Below, piece by piece: positions 1-7,013 of a stretch of 38,143 nt of DNA; the stretch's first letter is position 1, and every line of letters begins with the position of its first letter. The notes under the pieces are model-generated. The model made no database searches. It worked only from the letters and a program-made list of their open reading frames with translations, and was not told where the DNA came from. The stretch is from an uncultured Clostridia bacterium. GTDB lineage: Bacteria > Bacillota > Clostridia > TANB77 > CAG-508. Location of the stretch: contig CAOTKV010000016.1 in assembly GCA_948530865.1 (NCBI GenBank), forward strand, positions 4,430 to 42,572, in the 5' to 3' direction. A program made the translations under genes and the position numbers.

Positions 1-309
1 TCTTCCTCTTCAAAATCATCGTCTAACCCTGGTAAGCTTTCTTCCTCTTCAAAATCATCATCTAACCCTGGTAAGCTTTCTTCCTCTTCGAAATCATCGT
101 TTAGCCCTGGTAAACTTTCTTCTTCGAATTCATCGTCTAGTCCTAGTAAGCTTTCTTCCTCTTCGAAATCATCATTTAGTCCTGGTAAACTTTCTTCCTC
201 TTCGAAATCATCATTTAGTCCTGGTAAACTTTCTTCCTCTTCGAAATCATCATTTAGTCCTGGTAAACTTTCTTCCTCTTCAAAGTCATCATTCATTCCT
301 GGTAATGGT
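1..309 (-). repeat. 39-bp in-frame tandem repeat (8 units)
   Basis: Consecutive units start at 1, 40, 79, 118, 154, 193, 232 and 271. Each is 39 bp except the unit at 118-153, which is 36 bp and has lost one codon. The units at 154-192, 193-231 and 232-270 are identical at the nucleotide level, indicating recent duplication or gene conversion. Each unit encodes a 13-residue acidic segment ending LPGLN or LPGLD. The array reaches the window edge, so the true copy number is unknown. Confidence 0.92.
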
Positions 310-1664
310 ATTTCATCTTCAAAGTCATCTTCTAATCCTGGCATAGATATTTCTTGAATATCATCATCCATTGGTAATAGAAATTCTTCTTCATCTTCTT
401 GTTTCTTTTGTTCTTTTAATTTTTTCTTATTATTTTCATAAACTGGAGGAATAGAAGGTCTAACTTTTTTTTCTGGTTTAAGTTCTTGTGGTGCCTTTTC
501 TTCTTTTACCTCAGTTTTCTTATTTTCAACTTTTTCAGGAGCTACTTTCACTCTTACTTTTTTTATAACAACAGAACCATCTGGCATAACAACTTTTTTC
601 TTTACAATTTTTGTATCTTCTGTAGCTTGAGTTTTTGCAGATTCTACTTTTGATGCTTGAACATCATTTCTTTTTTGTGGTTTTGCTACTTGTGGTTCAT
701 TTCTTGTTTGTTGCTCTGAATTTTTCTTCTTAATAATAGTTTTATTTTTAGATGAATCTGAACTTTGTGGAACTTCTAAATTATTTCCCATAGGTCTTAC
801 TGGTTGTGGTGTTCTGTTTTTTGAAGTTCTAACTGATGCAGGAATTACAATTGGTCCAGACATCTTATTTTCATTCATTTTACTTTCTATTATATCTATT
901 TTTATACCTGTAGTTTTTTGTGCATCTTTAGCTTTTAGAGAATCTCTATTAACTTTTTGAATAGTTCCACCAGCTGCCATTAATTCTTGATATTTAGGGC
1001 TATCTTCCTCTAATACAGCTTTTACATTTATAGGTAAACAATTTACAATAATTCTTAATTGATCATCTGTATATTGTGATGCAATATTAGCAAAACTCTC
1101 AGCAAATTTATCTGTATTTTTTCCTAACTTTTTAAAATGTGTATTAATATTTTGTATTTCTAATTCACTAACTTCTTTATCATTTTCTTTTGAATAATTT
1201 ACATCATCAGAATCTATTTTATAATACATTTTAGCTTCTTTTTTTACTCTAGGCTTATTTATTAACTTACAAACTTGTTCCATACTTCTTTCAGTACCTA
1301 GTAATGCATTATAAATACCAATACCAAATATTTTAACTAAAAATGAACTACCTTTTGTACGTCTATCTGAACAAATTAAAACAATAGCAGTATCATTTCC
1401 ATCAATGTCTTGTGCCTCATCGCTAATATTATCAAGCTTATCAAAGATAAATTTATCTATCGCATCATAATTATTATTTGAAAATGGTTCCAAATCTTCA
1501 CTTATAACTATTCTATCATAGCTTTTATCCTTTTGTATCTCTTTTAATATTGCGTCAAAGTAATAAACATTTTTGAAAGAAAGAATTTCTTTATATTCCT
1601 TTTGGTATCTCTTAATTATATTTTCTGATACCTTTTCATTACTAACCGCAAATAAAACTTTCAT
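1..1664 (-). CDS. Receiver-like protein with acidic tandem repeats (partial, C-terminus off the window)
   Basis: I translated this myself because the frame is open to the left edge. It starts MKVLFAVSNEK with a strong ribosome binding site (GGAGGGG, 8 nt before ATG) inside the end of the upstream gene, so translation is probably coupled. The first 130 or so residues resemble a degenerate receiver or TadZ/CpaE-type N-terminal domain. A lysine-, proline- and glutamine-rich linker follows, containing KKVVMPDGSVVIKKVRVKV. Then comes an acidic region built of 13-residue repeats (DDFEEEESLPGLN) that continues to the edge. The neighbour is a TrbC/VirB2-like membrane protein, which suggests a cytoplasmic component of a pilus or type IV secretion-like apparatus. 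This is inference; no ATPase domain is visible in the window. Confidence 0.6.
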   Translation of the reverse strand, partial: MKVLFAVSNEKVSENIIKRYQKEYKEILSFKNVYYFDAILKEIQKDKSYDRIVISEDLEPFSNNNYDAIDKFIFDKLDNISDEAQDIDGNDTAIVLICSDRRTKGSSFLVKIFGIGIYNALLGTERSMEQVCKLINKPRVKKEAKMYYKIDSDDVNYSKENDKEVSELEIQNINTHFKKLGKNTDKFAESFANIASQYTDDQLRIIVNCLPINVKAVLEEDSPKYQELMAAGGTIQKVNRDSLKAKDAQKTTGIKIDIIESKMNENKMSGPIVIPASVRTSKNRTPQPVRPMGNNLEVPQSSDSSKNKTIIKKKNSEQQTRNEPQVAKPQKRNDVQASKVESAKTQATEDTKIVKKKVVMPDGSVVIKKVRVKVAPEKVENKKTEVKEEKAPQELKPEKKVRPSIPPVYENNKKKLKEQKKQEDEEEFLLPMDDDIQEISMPGLEDDFEDEIPLPGMNDDFEEEESLPGLNDDFEEEESLPGLNDDFEEEESLPGLNDDFEEEESLLGLDDEFEEESLPGLNDDFEEEESLPGLDDDFEEEESLPGLDDDFEEE

Positions 1665-1668
1665 TTGT

Positions 1669-2085
1669 TTAACCCCTCCAACCATTTACTACAACAGCAA
1701 AAATTAATGGTAATACCTGGCATATCAATAATATAGTAACAAATGTTATTATAAGCATAAATCCTCTATCTCTAACATCTAGTTTTCTTATACCTATAAC
1801 ATATTGATATATTGATCCTATTGCAATTCCTACAAAACATAGTGGTATACTATAAATTCTTACTCCGTTTAGTATATATGCAGCTACTCCATATGGAGTA
1901 GAACCATATTTTTCAATGTATTCATTAAGACTACTTTTTGCACTTTCTTTTATTTCTACTAATTCTGTTGCTTGTGTTGAGTTTAAAACTTCTTCTCCCG
2001 TAACTGCATAAGATATTGTATATATGTGCATTATTCCAATTAATATTACAAATATTATTGCAATGATTGATACTTTCTTTAACAT
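1669..2085 (-). CDS. TrbC/VirB2-like small membrane protein
   Basis: 138 residues. The N-terminal hydrophobic segment (about residues 5-27, ending SYA) reads as a signal peptide. It is followed by a polar region of about 45 residues, then two transmembrane helices (about 73-95 and 108-133) separated by a short charged loop (IRKLDVRDRG). This layout is that of TrbC/VirB2 pilin-like components of conjugative and type IV secretion systems, but there is no diagnostic motif. The ribosome binding site AAAGGAGG lies 12 nt before ATG. The stop is 4 nt before the next gene, and a good promoter sits at 2138-2166, so this is the first gene of an operon running off the left edge. Confidence 0.55.
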   Translation of the reverse strand: MLKKVSIIAIIFVILIGIMHIYTISYAVTGEEVLNSTQATELVEIKESAKSSLNEYIEKYGSTPYGVAAYILNGVRIYSIPLCFVGIAIGSIYQYVIGIRKLDVRDRGFMLIITFVTILLICQVLPLIFAVVVNGWRG

Positions 2086-2137
2086 TTTTATTAAAAACCT
2101 CCTTTAGGTTACTATTCTTTAATATTCTACATATATT

Positions 2138-2166
2138 ATAATACAATATATTAGAGAAAATATCAA
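2138..2166 (-). promoter_or_regulatory. Sigma-A type promoter for the TrbC-like operon
   Basis: On the minus strand: TTGATA (2161-2166), a 17-nt spacer, then TATTAT (2138-2143), about 50 nt before the start codon at 2085. Confidence 0.55.
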
Positions 2167-2343
2167 CCTAAAATCATTAATTTTTTCAATTTTTTCAGTC
2201 AATTCCGTAGTTTTTATTACAATTTTATTACATTGTTTTATTGCATAAAAAAATATTTTTCCTTATACAATATTTTATCATTATAATTTTATTCTTAATC
2301 TCTTTTTTTGTCAAACTTAATTTAATAAATAATTAATATTTTA

Positions 2344-2373
2344 AAAAGCTGAAATTGTAAAACTTCAGCTTTT
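2344..2373 (-). terminator. Intrinsic terminator downstream of the PLP enzyme
   Basis: Ten-base-pair stem AAAAGCTGAA / TTCAGCTTTT with a 10-nt loop. On the minus strand it is followed by a short T-rich run. It sits 19 nt beyond the stop codon of the gene at 2392. Confidence 0.8.
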
Positions 2374-2391
2374 GCAAAAATATAATATATT

Positions 2392-3657
2392 TTATTTTTC
2401 TTCATCGTTTAACATATTCTCTATTGCCATCATTATTCCAATCTTTCCGTAATCATATGTTAATCCACCTTGCATATATGCTGTATATGGAGCACAAATA
2501 GGTCCATCACAACTAAGTTCAATTGTAGCCCCAGGAGTAAAACTTCCACCAGCCATAATTTCTTTATGTTGATATCCTGGCATATCATCAGGAACTGGTA
2601 TTACATATGATTCTATTGGGGAACCTTTTTGTACACCTTGACAAAATTTTACTAATTTTTCTTCCGTTTTTAATTCTATTGTTTGAATAATATCTGCTCT
2701 TTTTTCATTATATTTAGGACTAACACCATCAAATCCAAATTTTTCTAGCATTTTACTTGCAAATGTCATTGTTTTTAGTACTGATTTTACAACAGTTGGT
2801 GCCATAAAAATTCCTTTATAATATGAAAGCATTTGATTGAAATTTGCCCCTAAATCTTTTCCAACGCATGGTGCAGTTAATCTCTCTGATACTTGATGAA
2901 TTAAATCTTTTCTTCCAACAACATATCCTCCACTTGTTGCAATTCCAGCACCTAAATTTTTCATTAATGAACTAACAAAAATATCAGCTCCGACTTGCGT
3001 TGGTTCTTTTTCTTCAACAAATTCTCCATAACAATTATCAACCATAATAATTATATTTTTATCAATTTCTTTTATTTTTGCTATTACTTTTTCTATTTTA
3101 TCAATATTTAAACTTTTTCTTTGAGAATATCCTCTTGATCGTTGAATTTCAATTAATTTTATGTTTCCTTTTCTTACTCTTTCTTCAATTCTTTCATAAT
3201 CAAAATCGTTATTTATAAGTTCGATTTGTTCATAATTTATTCCATGTTTAATTAAAGAATTTTCACTTTCTCCTGTAAGTCCTATAACACTTTTTAACGT
3301 ATCATAAGGTTCTCCTGAAATACTTATCATTGTATCACCATATTTTAATAATCCAAATAAGGTAATAGTTAATGCATGTGTTCCAGACATTATTTGTGGT
3401 CTAACTAAAGCATCTTCTGCTCCAAAAATTTGTGAATAAATTTTCTCTAGTTTTTCTCTTCCACCATCATAATATCCATATCCTGTAATTTCATTAAAAT
3501 CAGTAGTAGATACTTTATTATCTTGGAATGCTTTTAGAACTTTTATACTAGATTTCATACAATTTTCTTCATATTCTTTAAAAATTGCTTCTAATTCTTT
3601 TTCAACTTCATTTGCTATATCAACTATTTTTTCACTTATACCAAATTCACTATACAT
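2392..3657 (-). CDS. Methionine gamma-lyase family protein (aluminium-resistance family, PLP-dependent)
   Basis: 421 residues, the normal length for this Cys/Met-metabolism PLP family (Pfam Met_gamma_lyase, often annotated as aluminium resistance protein). Visible family features are the N-terminal GYGYYDGGREKLE segment, RPQIMSGTHAL, the GDTMISISGEPYDTL loop, the metal- or cofactor-side VDNCYGEFVE, and SSLMKNLG, where the lysine is the expected PLP Schiff-base residue. The C-terminus has GGSFTPGATIELSCDGP. It is predicted to be cytoplasmic. The true substrate is not established for most members; C-S lyase activity is inferred from the fold. It is monocistronic, with a consensus promoter upstream and a terminator on each side. 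Confidence 0.88.
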   Translation of the reverse strand: MYSEFGISEKIVDIANEVEKELEAIFKEYEENCMKSSIKVLKAFQDNKVSTTDFNEITGYGYYDGGREKLEKIYSQIFGAEDALVRPQIMSGTHALTITLFGLLKYGDTMISISGEPYDTLKSVIGLTGESENSLIKHGINYEQIELINNDFDYERIEERVRKGNIKLIEIQRSRGYSQRKSLNIDKIEKVIAKIKEIDKNIIIMVDNCYGEFVEEKEPTQVGADIFVSSLMKNLGAGIATSGGYVVGRKDLIHQVSERLTAPCVGKDLGANFNQMLSYYKGIFMAPTVVKSVLKTMTFASKMLEKFGFDGVSPKYNEKRADIIQTIELKTEEKLVKFCQGVQKGSPIESYVIPVPDDMPGYQHKEIMAGGSFTPGATIELSCDGPICAPYTAYMQGGLTYDYGKIGIMMAIENMLNDEEK

Positions 3658-3688
3658 TATCCAATCTCCTTAATAAATTTACTATAAT

Positions 3689-3717
3689 ATTATAGTTTAA
3701 ATCCAATATTATGTCAA
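3689..3717 (-). promoter_or_regulatory. Consensus sigma-A promoter of the PLP enzyme gene
   Basis: Perfect TTGACA (3712-3717), 17-nt spacer, perfect TATAAT (3689-3694) on the minus strand, about 30 nt upstream of the start codon at 3657. Confidence 0.88.
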
Positions 3718-3761
3718 ATAAAAAGATAAAGTGAATAAAAATCCACTTCATCTTTTTATTT
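3716..3761 (-). terminator. Terminator of the trmL / lipoprotein / cyclophilin group
   Basis: Long AT-rich stem (AAATAAAAAGAT and AAGTG pairing with CACTT and ATCTTTTTATTT, with small mismatches) that overlaps the stop codon of the cyclophilin gene. Its far arm touches the -35 box of the next gene's promoter. Confidence 0.75.
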
Positions 3762-4548
3762 AATATGTTAAAACTTCAATGCTTTCTATAATAACGTCTT
3801 GAACTGGTACACTTTCTTCGCCAGTAGAAGACATTGTCTTTTCAACTTTTACTATATTATCTACTGTTTCAATTCCTTCATATACTTGTCCAAATACTGT
3901 ATAGTTGTTATAAAGACTTAAATATCCTCCATAGTTTCTATATTGTTCAAGTAAGCCTTCTGGATATCCTCCAATTTTCATATAGCTTTCCATTTGTTCT
4001 GAATAATTTGCTTGAACTATAAAAAATTGACTTCCTATACTATTAGGTAAATTTGACATTGCCATACATAGTGCACCTCTAAATGGAACTAAACTTTCAT
4101 CTAATTCTGTTCCAAATCCATTTCCCCAAATGCTTTCTCCTCCAGTTCCATCACCTTTAGGATCACCACCTTGAATCATAAATTCTTCCATTACTCTGTG
4201 AAACTTTAATCCATTGTAATATCCTTCTTTTGCATGAGTTACAAAGTTTTCAACTGCTTTAGGTGCTACATCTGCAAAAAACTTAACTTTTATATCTCCA
4301 TAATTTTTAACATGAATTACTGCAACTGTATCTCCTTTATTAGGTTCTGCCATTTGCTTTTCTGCATTTGCTTTATAATCCACATTTGAAACTTTATTTT
4401 CTACTTCGTTTGTTTTACTTGTATTAGATACTTTACTAGATTTCTTTAAATTCACTTCATTCTTACTTTTTGTACTACAGCCTGAAAAGCAAAATAAAAC
4501 TAATGATAACATTAACGTTACCACAAAAATATAAATTATTTTTTTCAT
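3760..4548 (-). CDS. Cyclophilin-type peptidyl-prolyl isomerase, lipoprotein
   Basis: 262 residues. An N-terminal signal peptide ends in the lipobox FSGC (Cys24), so the mature protein should be lipid-anchored on the outer face of the membrane. A serine/lysine/asparagine-rich linker runs to about residue 75, followed by a complete cyclophilin domain. Diagnostic segments are VENFVTHAKEGYYNGLKFHRV, FMIQGGDPKGDGTGGES and GSQFFIVQA. The active-site arginine of FHRV and the glutamine of MIQGGD are both present. It catalyses proline isomerisation and probably assists folding of exported proteins. The ribosome binding site is AAGGAGA. It lies 24 nt downstream of a small lipoprotein gene and is probably co-transcribed with it. 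Confidence 0.93.
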   Translation of the reverse strand: MKKIIYIFVVTLMLSLVLFCFSGCSTKSKNEVNLKKSSKVSNTSKTNEVENKVSNVDYKANAEKQMAEPNKGDTVAVIHVKNYGDIKVKFFADVAPKAVENFVTHAKEGYYNGLKFHRVMEEFMIQGGDPKGDGTGGESIWGNGFGTELDESLVPFRGALCMAMSNLPNSIGSQFFIVQANYSEQMESYMKIGGYPEGLLEQYRNYGGYLSLYNNYTVFGQVYEGIETVDNIVKVEKTMSSTGEESVPVQDVIIESIEVLTY

Positions 4549-4572
4549 AAATATCTCCTTAAAATTTATTAA

Positions 4573-4791
4573 TTAAACATTTTGTTGTTCTTCTTTATCT
4601 GTATCAAATATCCTACTTAATCTTTCTTTAATCCACTCAATAATATTATCAACTTTTTCTGTTGTATCTCCATCAACTGAAGCTGATACAGTATTATCAG
4701 TTGCTTCTATTTCTAGTTTACAACCTGATAAAATAAACATAAATGATATTAATACTATTACTGTAATCATTGTTATAACAAATTGCTTCAT
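4573..4791 (-). CDS. Small lipoprotein, unknown function
   Basis: 72 residues. Signal peptide with the lipobox LSGC (Cys24), then a short threonine- and aspartate-rich region and an amphipathic charged tail (IIEWIKERLSRIFDTDKEE). I do not recognise a family. The ribosome binding site GGGAG is well placed, and a near-consensus promoter lies at 4829-4857. It heads a two-gene unit with the cyclophilin lipoprotein, so a partner role at the cell surface is possible but speculative. Confidence 0.75.
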   Translation of the reverse strand: MKQFVITMITVIVLISFMFILSGCKLEIEATDNTVSASVDGDTTEKVDNIIEWIKERLSRIFDTDKEEQQNV

Positions 4792-4828
4792 ATTTTTTCT
4801 CCCATCTAATTATTTTCCACATATTATA

Positions 4829-4857
4829 ATTATACTACATTTTACAATTTTATCCAA
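4829..4857 (-). promoter_or_regulatory. Promoter for the lipoprotein / cyclophilin pair
   Basis: Minus strand TTGGAT (4852-4857), 17-nt spacer, TATAAT (4829-4834), about 38 nt before the start at 4791. It follows closely after the end of trmL. Confidence 0.75.
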
Positions 4858-4862
4858 GCCTT

Positions 4863-5363
4863 TTATATATCAAAATAATTGCTTATTTCTTGTAAATTAT
4901 TAAAATCACATTGTCTTTCTACATCATATGCAACAATTGCTACTGAATTAGATAAATTTAATGAACGTAATCCTTCTCTCATTGGAATTCTAATTGTTTT
5001 ATCTATATATTTTTGTAATATATCTTCAGGTAATCCTTTTGTTTCTTTTCCAAATAATAAAAATATTTCATTATAATTTTTATATTCTGGCTCTGAATAT
5101 ACATGTCTTCCTTTTGTTGTTACAAAAAACATATCTGTTTTTTCTGGATTATATTTCTCTAAAAAACTGGAAAAACTAATATGTTCTTCTATTTCTAATT
5201 TATCCCAATAATCAAGTCCTGCTCTTTTTACTTGTTTTTCAGAAATTGAAAAACCAAGTGGATATACTAAATGTAATTTTGCCCCAAGAGCTGCACAAGT
5301 TCTAGCAATATTTCCAGTATTTTGTGGTATTTCTGGTTCAACTAATACAATATTTAATTTCAT
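4863..5363 (-). CDS. trmL: tRNA (cytidine(34)-2'-O)-methyltransferase
   Basis: 166 residues of the SPOUT class, with the alpha/beta-knot family pattern: N-terminal VLVEPEIPQNTGNIARTCA (the conserved N and R of motif 1), LLFGKETKGLP (motif 2) and IRIPMREGLRSLNLSNSVAIV (motif 3). It methylates the 2'-OH of the wobble base of tRNA-Leu isoacceptors using S-adenosylmethionine. I chose the second of two in-frame ATG codons (5363, not 5369). The ribosome binding site AAGAAGGG touches the first ATG directly but is 6 nt from the second, and the family starts MxLNIVLVEP. Confidence 0.93.
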   Translation of the reverse strand: MKLNIVLVEPEIPQNTGNIARTCAALGAKLHLVYPLGFSISEKQVKRAGLDYWDKLEIEEHISFSSFLEKYNPEKTDMFFVTTKGRHVYSEPEYKNYNEIFLLFGKETKGLPEDILQKYIDKTIRIPMREGLRSLNLSNSVAIVAYDVERQCDFNNLQEISNYFDI

Positions 5364-5431
5364 ATACATCCCTTCTTCTTACAATTTTTGAATTATTATA
5401 ACATATAATTTTATAATCTACAAAAAATATA

Positions 5432-5460
5432 TTGAAAAATTTTTTTATTATTGATAATAT
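5432..5460 (+). promoter_or_regulatory. Promoter for the 5492-6142 gene pair
   Basis: TTGAAA (5432-5437), 17-nt spacer, TAATAT (5455-5460), about 30 nt before the start codon at 5492. Confidence 0.65.
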
Positions 5461-5491
5461 ATTTTATATTATACTAAGGATGGTGAATTTA

Positions 5492-5851
5492 ATGAAAGTT
5501 GTGTTTCCTTGTGAAGGATCTCTTGTACTTATGAAACAAGACTTAGATATTTTAAAAGCATTTTATAACACTTCACTTTTACAATCTAAAATGTTAGAGA
5601 TTTATAGGAATTCAGATACATTAATTCAAGTTGGAAATTTTAATTATATTCCTGATAAAAATTATGTTGTTTTGCATAACGCTCATCTTTTATCTATTGA
5701 AAAAATGAGAAAAATATTAGGAATATATAATGAAGAAAAAAGTGCACCACAGCCTGAGAAAAAGCCACCTGTGGATCATAATAATGATAAAATTTCAGAT
5801 AATGACTTATTATCCAATCCATTTTTCCAAACTTTAAAACCATTAAATTAA
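5492..5851 (+). CDS. Hypothetical protein
   Basis: 119 residues, not recognised. The start MKVVFPCEGSL was chosen because GGTGA precedes ATG 5492 by 5 nt; longer in-frame starts run into the promoter. The first 85 residues look like a small alpha/beta domain (MKVVFPCEGSLVLMKQ, then NFNYIPDKNYVVLHNAHLL). The rest is a proline-, lysine- and aspartate-rich low-complexity tail (SAPQPEKKPPVDHNNDK). It is the first gene of a two-gene operon, 15 nt before a DUF1292-like gene. Confidence 0.6.
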   Translation: MKVVFPCEGSLVLMKQDLDILKAFYNTSLLQSKMLEIYRNSDTLIQVGNFNYIPDKNYVVLHNAHLLSIEKMRKILGIYNEEKSAPQPEKKPPVDHNNDKISDNDLLSNPFFQTLKPLN

Positions 5852-5866
5852 CATAGGAGTCTATAA

Positions 5867-6142
5867 ATGAATAAATCAAAAGTAGTAAATTCAAAAGGTG
5901 AAAAATTAGATATAGATGTTATATTTTCTTTTACTTGTAAAGAAAATAATAAAAATTATATAGCTGTAAATAATAATGATGATATTTTTGAAAAAAACAG
6001 CAGATATGCCAATTTAGACATATTAGAAATTATAAAAATAACTACTAAGGCTGTCTATGTTTCAGATATTCCTGCCGAAGACTGGCAAACTGTAAAAAAA
6101 GCTCTTCAATATAATGTTTTTGCAAAAATGGGTGGAAATTAA
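5867..6142 (+). CDS. DUF1292-like small protein
   Basis: 91 residues. It has the general build of the DUF1292/YrzB family: an N-terminal strand with 'NSKGEKLDIDVIFSFTC', a Y-x-A-V core strand (KNYIAVNNNDD), an acidic loop, ILEI, and a C-terminal helix with EDWQTVKKAL. Family members are cytoplasmic and of unknown function. The ribosome binding site TAGGAG lies 9 nt before ATG. It ends at a shared terminator facing maf. Confidence 0.6.
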   Translation: MNKSKVVNSKGEKLDIDVIFSFTCKENNKNYIAVNNNDDIFEKNSRYANLDILEIIKITTKAVYVSDIPAEDWQTVKKALQYNVFAKMGGN

Positions 6143-6143
6143 A

Positions 6144-6181
6144 AAAGAGTAGATTTGTAATTCAAAACAAATCTACTCTTT
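6144..6181. terminator. Bidirectional terminator between the DUF1292-like gene and maf
   Basis: Perfect 15-bp stem AAAGAGTAGATTTGT / ACAAATCTACTCTTT with an 8-nt loop, A-rich on one side and T-rich on the other. It sits between two convergent genes. Confidence 0.9.
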
Positions 6182-6185
6182 CATT

Positions 6186-6762
6186 TTATATAATTTCATT
6201 TTCTTTTAATATAGAATATACTCTATCTATTGGTAACCCGACAACACTCATATAATTTCCTTTTATATTACTAATATATTTAGCAAAACAACTTTGTATA
6301 GCATATGATCCTGCTTTATCATATGGTTCTTCTGAATCTACATATTCTGTTATCTCAAAATCAGATATTGGATCAACAGTTATTTCTGTTTTTATTACTT
6401 CCTTATATTCTTGATATTTACCTTGTTTTTCAATTAATATAGATATACTTGTATAAACATAATGTCTATCATTCTGTAATTCTCTTAGCATTTTTATTGC
6501 TTCTGTTCTATCTTTAGGTTTTCCATATATTTTATTATTTTTTACGACTATTGTATCAGAACCAATAATTGCTCTATCTCCTTGTGTATTATTAAATACT
6601 TCTAAAGCTTTACCATATGCTAATTCTTTTGATTGTTCTTCTATATTCAAACTTTCTGACATTTTTTCTTCATAATTACTTGGTATTACTTCAAAATCAA
6701 TTTTTGCAAGTTCAAGAATTGCAGCTCTTCTTTGTGACCCGCGATGCTAATATTATTTTCAT
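6186..6762 (-). CDS. maf: Maf-like nucleoside triphosphate pyrophosphatase, +1 frameshift at codon 8 (CGG)
   Basis: Maf proteins are house-cleaning pyrophosphatases that hydrolyse non-canonical or modified NTPs. The ribosome binding site GAGGG precedes ATG at 6762, which reads MKIILAS in frame. The eighth codon is CGG (6739-6741), and the zero frame stops 9 codons later. If the C at 6741 is skipped, reading continues GSQRRAAILELAKIDFEV and on to the stop at 6186. This restores the conserved AS-G-S-x-R-R phosphate-binding motif and a 191-residue protein, the normal family length. Later family motifs are intact: IIGSDTIVV (catalytic Asp), GKPKDRTEA, YDKAGSYAIQ and VVGLPI. A shorter start at 6662 would delete the catalytic N-terminus. 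Either expression needs +1 frameshifting or the gene is broken. Confidence 0.85.
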
Positions 6763-6904
6763 TTTCTTTCCCTCTTCATATTATATTTTATGAAATAATT
6801 ATATAATTTAAACAATTTACTGTCAATTGTATTCTCATTAAAATATTTTTTCTTATTTTGTCAAGTATTACAGAATTTTTAAGAATTATTTTCATTTTTC
6901 TATA

Positions 6905-6933
6905 TTGAAATTTTTATACTATTATGTTAGAAT
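6905..6933 (+). promoter_or_regulatory. pflB promoter
   Basis: TTGAAA (6905-6910), 17-nt spacer, TAGAAT (6928-6933), giving a 5' leader of about 75 nt before pflB. Confidence 0.75.
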
Positions 6934-6944
6934 CCAATATTGGA
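6933..6944. promoter_or_regulatory. Palindrome at the pflB transcription start (possible operator)
   Basis: Perfect 12-bp palindrome TCCAATATTGGA placed directly after the -10 box, covering the expected +1. The position suits a repressor site. No known regulator consensus is recognised (it is not a Rex-type TTGTTAA site). Confidence 0.4.
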
Positions 6945-7013
6945 AATGTGAAAATATATTTAGAATAAAAAATTATTTACAGGTTAAACTTTAAATATAA
7001 AAAGGAGGATATT

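Noticed and set aside
1..309. Regular short repeats suggesting a CRISPR array
   Set aside because: Units are contiguous, in frame and without spacers; they are a coding tandem repeat.
6186..6662. A shorter maf starting at 6662
   Set aside because: It would lack the catalytic N-terminal motif, which is present immediately upstream once the CGG shift is applied.
6780..7013. Rex operator upstream of pflB
   Set aside because: No TTGTTAA-n-TTAACAA-like palindrome was found; only the unrelated TCCAATATTGGA.
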